Positions 1-8,925 are shown, numbered from the stretch's first letter. The stretch is 64,000 nucleotides of DNA from Flavobacteriaceae bacterium (GCA_013001285.1 JABDMU010000035.1:43059-107058), one strand, 5' to 3'. The notes: generated from the letters alone by a model not told the origin. Translations and numbers: made by a program.

Positions 1-244
1 TTCCCCAATATTCTGAGCCTTTACCTCTGGAGCTGCCGTAAAGTTCTGTTATAAGGTTGGCATGATTCTTCATTTGAGCCCATCCTTGAGCAAAGAACAA
101 TTCTTCTATATTATTTGCAGAAATATGTGGTACGCCCCAGGAATCCCAAATGATTTCTGTGGGATGTACATCCTGTGAGTTACAGGAGTAACTTATAAAA
201 AGAAGGAGGATAATAAGACATTTTATAATTGCTTTCATTTTCAT
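1..244 (-). CDS. Penicillin acylase family lipoprotein, N-terminal part (runs off the left edge)
   Basis: Only the first 81 codons are in the window. The reverse-strand frame begins at ATG 244 (a second ATG lies at 238) and is open to position 1. Residues 8-20 form a hydrophobic signal segment followed by Cys21 in a lipobox-like context (SYSC), so a lipoprotein is likely. Then come WDSWGVPHIS (33-42) and FFAQGWAQM (50-58). These resemble the 'GVPHI...GYAQA' start of the alpha chain in penicillin/acyl-homoserine-lactone acylases, Ntn hydrolases that cleave amide bonds in the periplasm. The autocatalytic Ser and the catalytic beta chain lie outside the window, so substrate and activity cannot be judged. 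The family call rests on this short stretch only. Confidence 0.75.
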   Translation of the reverse strand, partial: MKMKAIIKCLIILLLFISYSCNSQDVHPTEIIWDSWGVPHISANNIEELFFAQGWAQMKNHANLITELYGSSRGKGSEYWG

Positions 245-272
245 GTTTTTGGATGCCAACTAAGTTAAAAAA

Positions 273-650
273 TTATTGTGACTGTTTTGCTAATTTAGTT
301 TCGACAATAATGACCAAAGCAATGCCAAAGACATAGGCCAAGAGATCACCCATATGATAGGTGCTTCCCAATACCAATTTGGCTATTGTATTATTTTCCC
401 AACCCAGACGTTCAAGCAGATTGAAATATTGTGAATACTCTACACAGAAGGCCAGACACAAAACAATAATCGCGAGAGTTATAGGATGAATGACTATAAA
501 ACTTCTAATAAAGCAATAGATCAGAATAACGACAAGAAAATCACCGAAGGTATGTCTAATGAAGCCATCCTTCAAGAATATCGCAATACATGCTTCGATC
601 ACAAAAAGTGTTAGGAACAGTAAGAAATAAACACGATTGAATTTTAGCAT
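273..650 (-). CDS. DUF2809 family membrane protein
   Basis: This 125-aa protein has about four hydrophobic segments (roughly 7-26, 36-53, 55-75 and 100-117). The spacing around FGDFLVVILIYCFIR and the C-terminal GDLLAYVFG match the DUF2809 family of small integral membrane proteins of unknown function. It begins at ATG 650 and lies on the minus strand between the acylase gene and creD, without overlap to either. No catalytic residues can be pointed out. Family assignment is from pattern recognition; no function is proposed. Confidence 0.8.
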   Translation of the reverse strand: MLKFNRVYFLLFLTLFVIEACIAIFLKDGFIRHTFGDFLVVILIYCFIRSFIVIHPITLAIIVLCLAFCVEYSQYFNLLERLGWENNTIAKLVLGSTYHMGDLLAYVFGIALVIIVETKLAKQSQ

Positions 651-728
651 TTTAGAAAGTTACAAATTTATATAAGAAGTCCGACCCATATCCAAGTAGA
701 TATAGGTCAGGTTCACAACCAACTAAAC

Positions 729-2102
729 TTATCCATTGTTCCAATCAATTTTCCTTGAAACATACATGACCAGCGATAAAATAACGAACAATCCAATACT
801 GCCCACAAGAAGAGCATAATTCTCTAATTGAATGATCACATAAATGAAGGCGTATAACGTGGTGAGTGAAGTAGCAATAAGCAACGGGAATTTCACATTT
901 TTTAAGATTGATTTAGAGTAGAGACTAATAAGAATAATAACTGAAATTCCAGATATGAGATATGCTTTTAGGAAATTACTATGTTCAGATATAGATACTA
1001 ATAACGTATAGAACATGATCAAGGCCAATCCAATCATTAAATATTGAAACGGATGAATAGGGATCTTGCTCAGAGTTTGGATCAGGAAAAAGATTAAAAA
1101 TGTGAGACTGATAACAAGAAATCCATATTTAGCAGAGCGTTCACTTTGTTGATATTCATCAACTGGGATCATAAAATTAACACCAAAGGCGAAGGCTCTC
1201 AAGTCTGGTAAAAAGTTAAAATGCTGTTGTGAAAAAGCTCTATTAATATCAAGGATTTTCCATTTCGCGTCGAAACCACTGGCATTTAATTTGTCATCGT
1301 TATAAGGTAGAAATTCACCAAAAAAATTAGCAGTTTTCCAATCAGATTTTATTTGGGTCCTGGTTTCTTTTCCAATAGGAATAAAACTGATTTGTTTACT
1401 CCCGTTTATATTCAAATTTATATTAAAGGTTTTATTTGAAGTTTTTGGTAGGTCTTCAATGCTGACGGATTTACTAATAAGATCGCGCATTATTACTTGG
1501 TTGATAAGTTGATTGTTATTACCCGTGTATTGACTGGAGAATGGGTATTCTGATTTTCCAATATGAATTGAAACCAAATCGTTGACGCCTTTCAGATTCG
1601 ATGTTTGCATGATGATCTTCGACTTTTCCCAGAGGATTTCTTCATCTTTAATATCCATCTCTGAAAAATCTGGTTTACTGAAATTTCCAGACATATGCAT
1701 TTTACTCTGATAGACTGCAGTTGTATAGATGCCTCTGCTTTTTTCTTCAGGATTGATAGTCGTTGTAATGTCTAAACTGTCAGGAAAGAAATAGGCATAG
1801 TTGGTTTCTTCAATGGTCTCTGTGGTTACTTTTTTTGTGGTGGCATCAGTGACTGTTTTTTCAAGATAGGATATATAAGGGATCCTTAATACAGGACCAT
1901 AGATAAGCACTTCCTTTCCCCACTTTTCCGAAATTTCATTAACGACTTCTTGCTGCCTGTTCGAGCGTTCACGAATCAATTCTTCAATGTAGATAAGCGG
2001 AATCAATAGGATGAGAACTAACGCACCAACCATGATCATGCGAGCTGTTATTGAGGTTTTGATCCAATGTCCGAATTTGTTTTTGTTTTCTGTCTGTTCC
2101 AT
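729..2102 (-). CDS. creD: CreD-family inner membrane protein
   Basis: The 457-aa protein has one N-terminal membrane segment (about 23-40), a long periplasmic domain (about 45-325) and a C-terminal block of about five or six membrane helices (326-450), the architecture of CreD (inner membrane protein linked to envelope stress and beta-lactam responses in Proteobacteria). The signature stretch HPFQYLMIGLALIMFYTLLV lies around residue 350. It is the last gene of a minus-strand run (membrane protein, small membrane protein, winged-helix regulator, creD). A 19-bp perfect inverted repeat lies 16-34 nt upstream of its start, so it probably has its own regulated promoter in addition to read-through. 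The molecular activity of CreD is not established. Confidence 0.93.
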   Translation of the reverse strand: MEQTENKNKFGHWIKTSITARMIMVGALVLILLIPLIYIEELIRERSNRQQEVVNEISEKWGKEVLIYGPVLRIPYISYLEKTVTDATTKKVTTETIEETNYAYFFPDSLDITTTINPEEKSRGIYTTAVYQSKMHMSGNFSKPDFSEMDIKDEEILWEKSKIIMQTSNLKGVNDLVSIHIGKSEYPFSSQYTGNNNQLINQVIMRDLISKSVSIEDLPKTSNKTFNINLNINGSKQISFIPIGKETRTQIKSDWKTANFFGEFLPYNDDKLNASGFDAKWKILDINRAFSQQHFNFLPDLRAFAFGVNFMIPVDEYQQSERSAKYGFLVISLTFLIFFLIQTLSKIPIHPFQYLMIGLALIMFYTLLVSISEHSNFLKAYLISGISVIILISLYSKSILKNVKFPLLIATSLTTLYAFIYVIIQLENYALLVGSIGLFVILSLVMYVSRKIDWNNG

Positions 2103-2117
2103 GTTAAATAATTAAAG

Positions 2118-2136
2118 TACTTTGAATTTCAAAGTA
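2118..2136 (-). promoter_or_regulatory. Palindromic operator candidate upstream of creD
   Basis: The sequence TACTTTGAA-T-TTCAAAGTA is a perfect inverted repeat with 9-bp arms around one base. The same TACTTTG-N5-CAAAGTA pattern recurs at 3436-3454 in front of the first gene of this operon. On the minus strand it overlaps a TTACTTTG sequence, one base from the Bacteroidota -7 box TAnnTTTG, so a bound protein would block the promoter. The winged-helix protein encoded at 2151-2444 is the obvious candidate ligand (inference). Confidence 0.65.
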
Positions 2137-2150
2137 AAATGATAAAAAAA

Positions 2151-2444
2151 TTAGTGTTTATTTATAAGATGCTCCAAGGCATCAATATGTTTTTTAAACG
2201 CTTCCTGGCCAAGTTTGGTGGCGCTATATTGAGTATTGGGCTTACGGGCAATGAACTGTTTCTCAACCTTTATGTAGTCCACTTTTTCTAAAGCTTTAAT
2301 ATGACTGGCCAAATTCCCATCAGTTACTTCCAAAAGGTCTTTTAATGTCCTAAAGTCGGCATATTCATTAACCATCAGAACTGACATTATTCCAAGGCGA
2401 ACGCGGTGATCAAAGGCTTTATTTAGTTTAGAAAGGATGCTCAT
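2151..2444 (-). CDS. Winged-helix transcriptional regulator (HTH_34/MarR-ArsR-like)
   Basis: The 97-aa single-domain protein has the layout of the small winged-helix family found beside creD genes. It starts with LNKAFDHRVRLGIMSVLM (helix 1), then FRTLKDLLEVTDGNLASHIKALEKVDYI (helix-turn-helix, about 31-58), then a wing with IARKPNTQYSAT (about 65-75) and a C-terminal helix that would support dimerisation. There are no metal-binding Cys or His clusters, so it is not a metal sensor of the classic ArsR type. It is encoded inside the operon it probably controls, with matching palindromes upstream of the operon and of creD. Whether it represses or activates, and what signal it reads, is unknown. 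Confidence 0.88.
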   Translation of the reverse strand: MSILSKLNKAFDHRVRLGIMSVLMVNEYADFRTLKDLLEVTDGNLASHIKALEKVDYIKVEKQFIARKPNTQYSATKLGQEAFKKHIDALEHLINKH

Positions 2445-2466
2445 TTATTAACGATAATCATGTGTT

Positions 2467-2754
2467 TTAATTTCCTGCGAATGCTGTGCCAAAAATGCCT
2501 ACAGCCAATTCCGCCCAAATTAAAAGTAGCAAAATTAGTATGGCAATAATTAAAGCGATGCGCTGTTCAGGTTTTTTAATTTTTCTGATGGCGAGTTCAA
2601 TTAATGCACCAGTTCCTAATAGAAGCCCAGCAGCAACGATAAAATCGAATAATTTCCAATTCACTTGATCTGTGAATTGCATGGCCGTAAAAGGAATTAA
2701 TAAAATAATGACAATTGATGCTATTATTATTGATATTCTTTTGTTTGCTGTCAT
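2467..2754 (-). CDS. Small membrane protein, unknown function
   Basis: I place the start at ATG 2754 (MTANKRIS...), giving 95 aa. The frame is open 17 codons further to a TTG at 2805, but that stretch adds a poorly charged tail in front of a helix. Three hydrophobic segments are visible (about 8-25, 35-50 and 66-90), separated by a short basic loop (RKIKKPEQR). It lies 22 nt upstream of the winged-helix gene and 47 nt downstream of the 208-aa membrane protein, so co-transcription is likely. I do not recognise a named family. Small multi-helix membrane proteins are commonly encoded beside this kind of regulator, and it may be a partner of its neighbours. Confidence 0.75.
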   Translation of the reverse strand: MTANKRISIIIASIVIILLIPFTAMQFTDQVNWKLFDFIVAAGLLLGTGALIELAIRKIKKPEQRIALIIAILILLLLIWAELAVGIFGTAFAGN

Positions 2755-2801
2755 AATAAAGAAGTTAAGTGAATAAAAATTTTTAAGTTCTAAAGAATCA
2801 T

Positions 2802-3428
2802 TCAACTCTTATCAAATTTAAAATACATTAATAGGCCGTAAACGATATGGCAAACCCCGAATCCGAAAGCCCAAAAATACAATCCATATCCTAAATAATA
2901 AACTGATAATAGTCCTATAATGATCATGGTTATTCCAAGATATCGCGTATAACCTAGAGTATATTTACTTGCATTTACACAAGCCAACCCATAAAATACA
3001 AGGGTAAGCGGTGCAACAAATGCATAAATTTCTTTTTCTATTAGGAATAAAATGAAGAACCCGCCAGTGACGAGTGGGATCAAGAAGTTTATCAAGAGTC
3101 GTTTTGATGCGGCATCCCACAATTTTTCATTATGTTTTCTCGCTTTTCTCCAGCTAAAATAAATTCCAGCGAGCATTGATAAAATAATAACTATTATAGC
3201 AATGGCTACGATCTGAAGCATTTCTAATTCATAAATAACAATCGATTTATAAGCGTCTTTCGAAGGGGTTTCTGTAGCGTAAATGATATCGTGAACCCGC
3301 CAGGCTCCAATTAGTGAAAAGATACCTGCTAAAATTCCCGATAGACCACTTAAAGACATGAATCGGGTAGATTTATGCATGATATCCTTGATCTCGGAAA
3401 GGTCTTTCAAATAATCTTTTGATTCCAT
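2802..3428 (-). CDS. Integral membrane protein, unknown function
   Basis: The 208-aa protein has a soluble N-terminus (MESKDYLKDLSEIKDIMHKSTRF) and six hydrophobic segments spread over residues 25-200, with a charged loop SWRKARKHNEKLWDAASKRLL near the middle. It is the first gene of the operon that also holds the winged-helix regulator and creD. Its start codon lies 8 nt downstream of an operator-like inverted repeat. The N-terminal region resembles that of flavobacterial membrane proteins paired with ArsR/MarR-like regulators, but I cannot name a domain. Role unknown; an envelope function is suggested only by context. Confidence 0.8.
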   Translation of the reverse strand: MESKDYLKDLSEIKDIMHKSTRFMSLSGLSGILAGIFSLIGAWRVHDIIYATETPSKDAYKSIVIYELEMLQIVAIAIIVIILSMLAGIYFSWRKARKHNEKLWDAASKRLLINFLIPLVTGGFFILFLIEKEIYAFVAPLTLVFYGLACVNASKYTLGYTRYLGITMIIIGLLSVYYLGYGLYFWAFGFGVCHIVYGLLMYFKFDKS

Positions 3429-3435
3429 ATAAAAG

Positions 3436-3454
3436 TACTTTGAAAAACAAAGTA
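3436..3454 (-). promoter_or_regulatory. Palindromic operator candidate upstream of the creD operon
   Basis: TACTTTG-AAAAA-CAAAGTA is an inverted repeat with 7-bp arms and a 5-bp spacer. The arms and their spacing are identical to the copy at 2118-2136. It sits 8-26 nt before the ATG at 3428. On the minus strand its upstream arm is part of TTACTTTG, a -7-like box. Confidence 0.65.
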
Positions 3455-3528
3455 AATTAAAATAATTGTCATTTGCAACTATTCTATTACTTTAAACTAG
3501 TCTTTTGAAATAAAAGAATTGAAAAAAA

Positions 3529-4347
3529 CTAAAGGTCATTAACCGTTTTTCTAATCGCAACCAAATTGGATAATAATCTGTCCAAATGATCTAAATGCAA
3601 CATATTGGCACCATCGCTTTTGGCATTGGCAGGATCAAAATGTGTTTCAATAAACAAGCCATCCACATGATTTACGACTCCAGCTCGAGCAATGGTTTCA
3701 ATCATGTCTGGTCGACCTCCTGTAACACCGCTGGATTGATTGGGTTGTTGCAATGAATGTGTCACATCCAGAACGACAGGAGCAAAGTTCCGCATGGTTG
3801 GTATGCCTCTAAAATCAACAATCATATCTTGATAACCAAACATAGTCCCTCGATCTGTGATCCAGGCTTTTTCATTCTCTGAATCTTTCACTTTTTTCAC
3901 AGCATGTTTCATAGCTTCTGGACTCATGAATTGCCCTTTCTTCAAATTAACCACTTTTCCAGTTTTTGCTGCTGCAACCACCAGATCGGTTTGACGCACT
4001 AAAAACGCAGGTATTTGAAGCACATCAACATAATGCGCAGCCATCTCAGCATCCGAAACTTCATGAATATCGGTTACTGTAGGAATATCGAAGGTAGATC
4101 CAACTTTCTGAAGAATTTTCAGGGCTTTTTCATCACCAATACCTGTAAAACTATCTATCCGACTTCTATTCGCCTTTTTAAAACTGCCTTTAAAGACATA
4201 GGGTATCTGAAGTTTATCAGTAATTCCGACAATTTTTTCAGCAATACGTAGCGCCATGTCTTCACCTTCAATGGCACAGGGCCCTGCAAGTAAAAAGAAA
4301 TTATTAGAAGACCTGTGTTTTAACTTCGGAATATCAGTCGATGTCAT
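3529..4347 (-). CDS. kdsA: 3-deoxy-8-phosphooctulonate synthase (KDO8P synthase)
   Basis: The 272-aa protein is full length for KdsA, the cytoplasmic enzyme that condenses phosphoenolpyruvate with arabinose 5-phosphate to give KDO 8-phosphate for lipopolysaccharide inner core. Visible motifs include LAGPCAIEG (about 20-28), FKGSFKKANRS (about 57-67), SLQQPNQSSGVTGGRPDMIE and IETHFDPANAKSDGANM. The Cys in AGPCAIE marks the metal-dependent class; the metal-independent E. coli enzyme has Asn at this place. The rest of the expected ligand set (His, the Glu of IETHFDP, Asp of KSDG) is also present. The upstream -7 box (4367-4374) overlaps the 3' end of the preceding gene. Confidence 0.97.
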   Translation of the reverse strand: MTSTDIPKLKHRSSNNFFLLAGPCAIEGEDMALRIAEKIVGITDKLQIPYVFKGSFKKANRSRIDSFTGIGDEKALKILQKVGSTFDIPTVTDIHEVSDAEMAAHYVDVLQIPAFLVRQTDLVVAAAKTGKVVNLKKGQFMSPEAMKHAVKKVKDSENEKAWITDRGTMFGYQDMIVDFRGIPTMRNFAPVVLDVTHSLQQPNQSSGVTGGRPDMIETIARAGVVNHVDGLFIETHFDPANAKSDGANMLHLDHLDRLLSNLVAIRKTVNDL

Positions 4348-4366
4348 TTCTTTGCTTTTAAGTCAG

Positions 4367-4374
4367 CAAAGATA
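4367..4374 (-). promoter_or_regulatory. -7 promoter box for kdsA
   Basis: Read on the minus strand this is TATCTTTG, a full match to the Bacteroidota -7 consensus TAnnTTTG. It lies 20 nt before the kdsA ATG. I found no clear -33 TTG at the usual distance. Confidence 0.5.
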
Positions 4375-4378
4375 ATCA

Positions 4379-4738
4379 TTATAATGCTCTATTTAAACTA
4401 TTTCTGATGATCCAGAGCGACATAATAAAGTTGGCAATAAAAAAGATACCGCCTAAAAAGGCGAAGCGTTGAATGCCTTCACCAAATGAAAAGATTTGAA
4501 ATACATCAGATAAATAGGCGAGTATCAAATATGACGAAAGACAAACAAAGGTAATGCCGAGTCCAAAATTTAATTTCGGATTAGGTTTGATCAATTGCCA
4601 TAAAAACGGAATTCCAAAAAGCAATATTGGAAATGCCAAAAGGCCTTCTTTTCTATTAGTATCTGTAAAAAGAAAAGCAATTACCGCAATAAAATAGAGG
4701 TAAGGAATGTGATTTGCATATTTGGTCACAAGTTTCAT
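4379..4738 (-). CDS. Four-helix membrane protein, unknown function
   Basis: The 119-aa protein has four hydrophobic segments (about 12-25, 32-50, 57-77 and 91-112) with a short N-terminal cytoplasmic stretch MKLVTKYANHI. No motif or family is recognised. It is encoded immediately upstream of kdsA on the same strand, and the kdsA promoter box abuts its last codons, so the two may be partly co-transcribed. Nothing in the sequence indicates a function. Confidence 0.7.
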   Translation of the reverse strand: MKLVTKYANHIPYLYFIAVIAFLFTDTNRKEGLLAFPILLFGIPFLWQLIKPNPKLNFGLGITFVCLSSYLILAYLSDVFQIFSFGEGIQRFAFLGGIFFIANFIMSLWIIRNSLNRAL

Positions 4739-4908
4739 CTGTTATCATTTTTTAAGGTTCAGATGTAGGTGTAATATTATTAAACATGCGGTTGGTTTGC
4801 TAATAATGATCTCACCTAATCAACATATATAGCAAACGCAAAGATCTGGCCGAAATTACCTTAGCTTTAAATTATAACATATAATTAACTAAATGGTAAA
4901 ATATAACG

Positions 4909-4916
4909 TACATTTG
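4909..4916 (+). promoter_or_regulatory. -7 promoter box for typA
   Basis: TACATTTG is an exact TAnnTTTG match 20 nt upstream of the typA ATG. The transcript leader would be about 17 nt, and no Shine-Dalgarno is present. A good -33 TTG is not visible. Confidence 0.6.
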
Positions 4917-4936
4917 CACGCTTAAATTAGGCAGTT

Positions 4937-6736
4937 ATGGCTACAATAAAAAATATTGCAATTATTGCACACGTCGATCACGGAAAGACCACCTTAGTTG
5001 ATAAAATCATGTATCATTGTCAGTTGTTTCGTGAGAATGAAAACACGGGAGACTTGATCCTTGATAACAATGATCTTGAACGTGAACGTGGCATTACCAT
5101 TACTTCGAAAAATGTATCTGTAATTTATAAGGATACCAAGATCAATATCATAGATACTCCTGGTCACGCTGATTTTGGCGGTGAGGTCGAACGTGTTTTA
5201 AATATGGCAGATGGTGTTTTACTGCTGGTTGATGCTTTTGAAGGGCCTATGCCTCAAACACGCTTTGTATTGCAGAAAGCTATTGACCTCGGACTAAAAC
5301 CCTGTGTGGTCATCAATAAAGTTGATAAAGAAAATTGCACACCTGATGAGGTTCATGAGGCTGTGTTTGATTTAATGTACGAACTTGGCGCTGAAGAATG
5401 GCAATTAGATTTTCCAACTGTTTATGGTTCGGCGAAACACAATTGGATGAGCGACGATTGGAACAACCCTACAGACAATATCGAGCCTTTATTAGATATG
5501 GTTGTTGAACATGTGCCTTCTCCTAAAATTGAGGTAGGAACAACCCAAATGCTTATCACCTCTTTAGATTATTCATCTTTTACAGGTCGAATAGCTATAG
5601 GAAGATTACAGCGTGGTGAATTAAAAAGCGGTATGCCGGTTTCTTTGGTGAAAAGAGATAAATCTATTGTGAAATCAAGAATTAAAGAATTACATATTTT
5701 TGAAGGTCTTGGTCGAAAAAAAGTAGATGCAGTTCAGGCCGGAGATATTTGTGCTATAGTTGGATTGGAAGGATTTGAGATTGGAGATACTATTGCCGAT
5801 TTTGAAGCACCGGAAGGTTTAAAAACAATTGCTATAGATGAGCCTACAATGAGTATGTTGTTCACTATAAACGATTCGCCGTTCTTCGGAAAAGATGGTA
5901 AATATGTGACTTCAAGACATATCAAAGATAGATTGACCAAAGAGCTCGAGAAAAATTTAGCTTTAGAAGTAAAAGATACTGATAGTGCAGATAAGTTTTT
6001 AGTGTTTGGAAGAGGAGTACTTCATCTCTCGGTTCTTATTGAAACAATGCGTCGCGAAGGTTACGAATTACAAATAGGTCAACCGCAAGTAATTATTAAA
6101 GAGATTGACGGTGTCAAGTGTGAGCCTATTGAAGAAATGACCATAGACCTCCCAGAAGCTGTTTCTGGTAAGGCTATTGAAATGGTAACCATGAGAAAAG
6201 GCGAAATGTTGAGCATGGAAGCGAAAGGCGAACGAATGATCTGTAAGTTTATGGTACCGTCTCGCGGGATCATCGGGTTAAGAAATCAATTGCTAACGGC
6301 AACTGCTGGTGAAGCTATTATGGCGCATCGTTTTAAAGAATATCAACCTATTAAAGGGGGTATTCCTGAGCGCCAGAATGGAAGTCTTGTGTCTATGGAA
6401 AAGGGTACAGCCATTCCTTATTCAATAGATAAATTACAAGATCGTGGTCGCTTTTTCGTTGATCCAGGTGAAGAGATCTACGAAGGTCAGGTTATTGGTG
6501 AAAACTCAAGAGGCGATGATATGGTCATCAATATCACTAAAACAAAGAAATTAAGTAATGTACGTTCGGCTGGTGCTGATGATAAGGCGAAAATTGTTCC
6601 TGCTATAAAATTCTCACTTGAAGAAGCTTTAGAATATATTCAGAAGGATGAATATGTTGAAGTGACACCAAATCATCTAAGATTAAGAAAGATCCTTTTA
6701 ACCGAGGTTGAAAGAAAGCGTAATAAGAGTATCTAA
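4937..6736 (+). CDS. typA: Ribosome-associated translational GTPase TypA/BipA
   Basis: The 599-aa length and domain order are those of TypA/BipA, an EF-G-like GTPase that acts on the 70S ribosome and in 50S assembly, mainly under stress or cold. Visible: P-loop [10 protein letters not shown] (about 11-20), G3 DTPGHADF, G4 NKVDKENC, then domain II (about 205-290), an EF-G-like domain III, domain V with GRGVLHLSVLIETMRREGYE, and the BipA-specific C-terminal domain containing PSRGIIGLRNQLLTATAGEA. It stands alone on the plus strand with its own TACATTTG promoter box, diverging from the 4379-4738 membrane gene. No anomalies are seen. Confidence 0.98.
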   Translation: MATIKNIAIIAHVDHGKTTLVDKIMYHCQLFRENENTGDLILDNNDLERERGITITSKNVSVIYKDTKINIIDTPGHADFGGEVERVLNMADGVLLLVDAFEGPMPQTRFVLQKAIDLGLKPCVVINKVDKENCTPDEVHEAVFDLMYELGAEEWQLDFPTVYGSAKHNWMSDDWNNPTDNIEPLLDMVVEHVPSPKIEVGTTQMLITSLDYSSFTGRIAIGRLQRGELKSGMPVSLVKRDKSIVKSRIKELHIFEGLGRKKVDAVQAGDICAIVGLEGFEIGDTIADFEAPEGLKTIAIDEPTMSMLFTINDSPFFGKDGKYVTSRHIKDRLTKELEKNLALEVKDTDSADKFLVFGRGVLHLSVLIETMRREGYELQIGQPQVIIKEIDGVKCEPIEEMTIDLPEAVSGKAIEMVTMRKGEMLSMEAKGERMICKFMVPSRGIIGLRNQLLTATAGEAIMAHRFKEYQPIKGGIPERQNGSLVSMEKGTAIPYSIDKLQDRGRFFVDPGEEIYEGQVIGENSRGDDMVINITKTKKLSNVRSAGADDKAKIVPAIKFSLEEALEYIQKDEYVEVTPNHLRLRKILLTEVERKRNKSI

Positions 6737-6847
6737 GTTGTAATTGATTCAGATATATTCGTATTCAATTTCATCAACCTACTTTAGCTCGATTCTTTTG
6801 ATTTGGTTGTTAAGAAAAATTAGTATTTTCACGCTGTAGTTAAACAG

Positions 6848-7828
6848 ATTGCTATTTATTCGGTAAAATCATATCAGAGTACACACAAGGAGCTTTGGAA
6901 CGACTTTGTTAACAAGGCCAAAAATGCCACCTTTTTATTTCAACGGGATTTCATGGATTATCATAAAGACCGTTTTCAGGATGCTTCGGTATTGGTCTTT
7001 AAGAAAGATGAATTGATTGCCGTGTTTCCTGCTAATGCTCAAAAGGATCAAATTATCTCACATCAGGGATTGTCTTATGGTGGTCTTGTATTAAAATCCA
7101 AGGTTTATTTTTCTGATGTATTACTTGTATTTCAAGCCATTTTGGAATTTTACCATTCTGAAGGCATACAAAGTATGACCATTAAGACCCTACCTCGAAT
7201 ATATAACCGCATGCCAAGTGACGAAATAGATTACCTTCTCTTCAAATTAGAGGCCAGTCTTGTACGTCGAGACGTCACTTCTGTAATAGGAAATGATACC
7301 AGTTCTCTTGGGCGATCGTCCAATAGGGAACGCGGTTTAAAAAAGGCGCTTAAGAATAACTTAGAATTACGAGAGTCTCAAGGATTTGAGGAGTTTTGGA
7401 ATTCCATTTTGATTCCAAATTTGAAGCAGAAACATAAGACTTCTCCAACACACTCTCTAGATGAAATCACATTATTGAAGGAAAAATTCCCGAATCATAT
7501 TCGTCAATTTAATGCCTATAAAAATGATAGGTTAGTTGCTGGCGTGACAATTTTTGAAACAGAACAAGTCGCCCATGCGCAATACATTTCCGCTGGAGAA
7601 GACAAACAGGAACTAGGTAGCTTAGATTTCGTTTTTGATAAATTGATCAATGATATTTTTCGAGATAAACCTTATTTTGATTTCGGCATTTCTAATGAAA
7701 ATAATGGACAACACATCAATGAAGGTCTCTTAAAATGGAAAGAAGATTTTGGAGCACGAACCGTAGTACATGATCATTACCAATTTTCAACTGAAAATTA
7801 TAAAAACCTTAAATCAGTTTTTATATGA
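6848..7828 (+). CDS. FemAB/GNAT-like acyltransferase-fold protein (start appears to be ATT)
   Basis: From the first ATG (6953) this would be 291 aa, but the same frame is coding-like for 35 codons upstream: [18 protein letters not shown] and [12 protein letters not shown] belong to the conserved N-terminus of FemAB-like proteins. No ATG, GTG or TTG exists between the stop at 6821 and 6953. I therefore place the start at ATT 6848, about 326 aa, as inference. The protein has two GNAT-like halves; the second contains [28 protein letters not shown] (about 210-240) and ends in a [14 protein letters not shown] segment typical of this group. It overlaps the FdtB-like aminotransferase gene by 4 bp (ATGA). 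It may acylate the amino sugar made by that enzyme, a role taken by FdtC in other organisms; this is inference. Confidence 0.78.
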   Translation: MAIYSVKSYQSTHKELWNDFVNKAKNATFLFQRDFMDYHKDRFQDASVLVFKKDELIAVFPANAQKDQIISHQGLSYGGLVLKSKVYFSDVLLVFQAILEFYHSEGIQSMTIKTLPRIYNRMPSDEIDYLLFKLEASLVRRDVTSVIGNDTSSLGRSSNRERGLKKALKNNLELRESQGFEEFWNSILIPNLKQKHKTSPTHSLDEITLLKEKFPNHIRQFNAYKNDRLVAGVTIFETEQVAHAQYISAGEDKQELGSLDFVFDKLINDIFRDKPYFDFGISNENNGQHINEGLLKWKEDFGARTVVHDHYQFSTENYKNLKSVFI

Positions 7829-8925
7829 TCCCATTCTTCGACCTAAAATCATATAATGAGCAATTTAGAAGTGAATTCACAGAAGCCTTTGGTACATTCC
7901 TAAGCTCTGGACGTTACATCTTGGGTGAACATCTGAAAAATTTTGAAGCCAATTTTGCTGCGTATTGTGGCACGAAAATGTGTATCGGTGTGGCTAACGG
8001 ATTGGATGCATTAATCTTGATCTTTAAGGCGAATATAGAATTAGGTCGACTCAAAACCGGCGATGAGGTCATAGTCCCTGCGAACACTTATATAGCGTCA
8101 ATACTGGCTATAATTCAAGCAGGACTGATCCCAAAATTGGTAGAACCTGATGCCTCAACATATAACCTATCAGCTTCTTCATTAGAAGGGGCAATAAGTT
8201 CAAAAACCAAAGCTATTTTGGTTGTACATTTATATGGTCAGCTAGCTGATATGAAGGCATTGAATCATCTTGCAAAATCCAATAATCTTATGGTTTTTGA
8301 AGATGCAGCCCAAGCTCATGGCGCAGAGAACGAAGTCGGTGTTAGAGCAGGTAATTTTGGAAATGCCGCAGGATTTAGCTTTTATCCCAGTAAAAACCTT
8401 GGTGCCCTTGGTGATGGTGGTGCCGTTACTACCAATGATGAAGAATTAGCAAGCATGTTATTCAAATTACGTAATTATGGTAATGCTTCAAAATATGTCA
8501 GTGAAGTAAAAGGTCAGAATTCAAGGCTTGATGAAATTCAGGCAGCCTTTCTAAATATAAAATTGAAGAAGTTAGATGCTGACAACACTAAAAGACGCAG
8601 GATTGCAAAACAGTATATCGCAAATATTTCAAATGATAAGATAACCTTACCTCAATATTCAAATAATAAGGATCATGTGTTTCATCAATTTCCAGTGCGT
8701 ATTGATGATCGAGATGGCTTTATTTCACATCTAAAAAATAATGGTATTGAAACTTTGATTCACTATCCTATTGCACCACACCAACAAGTCGCATTAAAAG
8801 AATTTAAACATATGGATCTTCCCATTACTGAAGAAATCCATAATACTATTGTAAGCATTCCATTAAACCCTGTTTTAACAAAGGCTCAGGTGGATGCCAT
8901 TATTAATTGCCTTAATTCCTACTAG
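7825..8925 (+). CDS. DegT/DnrJ/EryC1-family sugar aminotransferase (FdtB-like)
   Basis: This 366-aa PLP enzyme belongs to the nucleotide-sugar aminotransferases. Visible: [14 protein letters not shown] start, [38 protein letters not shown], the [10 protein letters not shown] segment that stacks on the cofactor, and [16 protein letters not shown] with Lys190 as the PLP lysine. The early 'SGRYILGEH...FAAYCG' pattern and the presence of an FdtA/QdtA-like ketoisomerase at 14493 favour a C3-amination of a dTDP-3-keto-6-deoxyhexose. A C4 aminotransferase cannot be excluded from sequence alone. The start ATG overlaps the previous stop. The next gene begins with TTG directly after its stop. Confidence 0.93.
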   Translation: MIPFFDLKSYNEQFRSEFTEAFGTFLSSGRYILGEHLKNFEANFAAYCGTKMCIGVANGLDALILIFKANIELGRLKTGDEVIVPANTYIASILAIIQAGLIPKLVEPDASTYNLSASSLEGAISSKTKAILVVHLYGQLADMKALNHLAKSNNLMVFEDAAQAHGAENEVGVRAGNFGNAAGFSFYPSKNLGALGDGGAVTTNDEELASMLFKLRNYGNASKYVSEVKGQNSRLDEIQAAFLNIKLKKLDADNTKRRRIAKQYIANISNDKITLPQYSNNKDHVFHQFPVRIDDRDGFISHLKNNGIETLIHYPIAPHQQVALKEFKHMDLPITEEIHNTIVSIPLNPVLTKAQVDAIINCLNSY

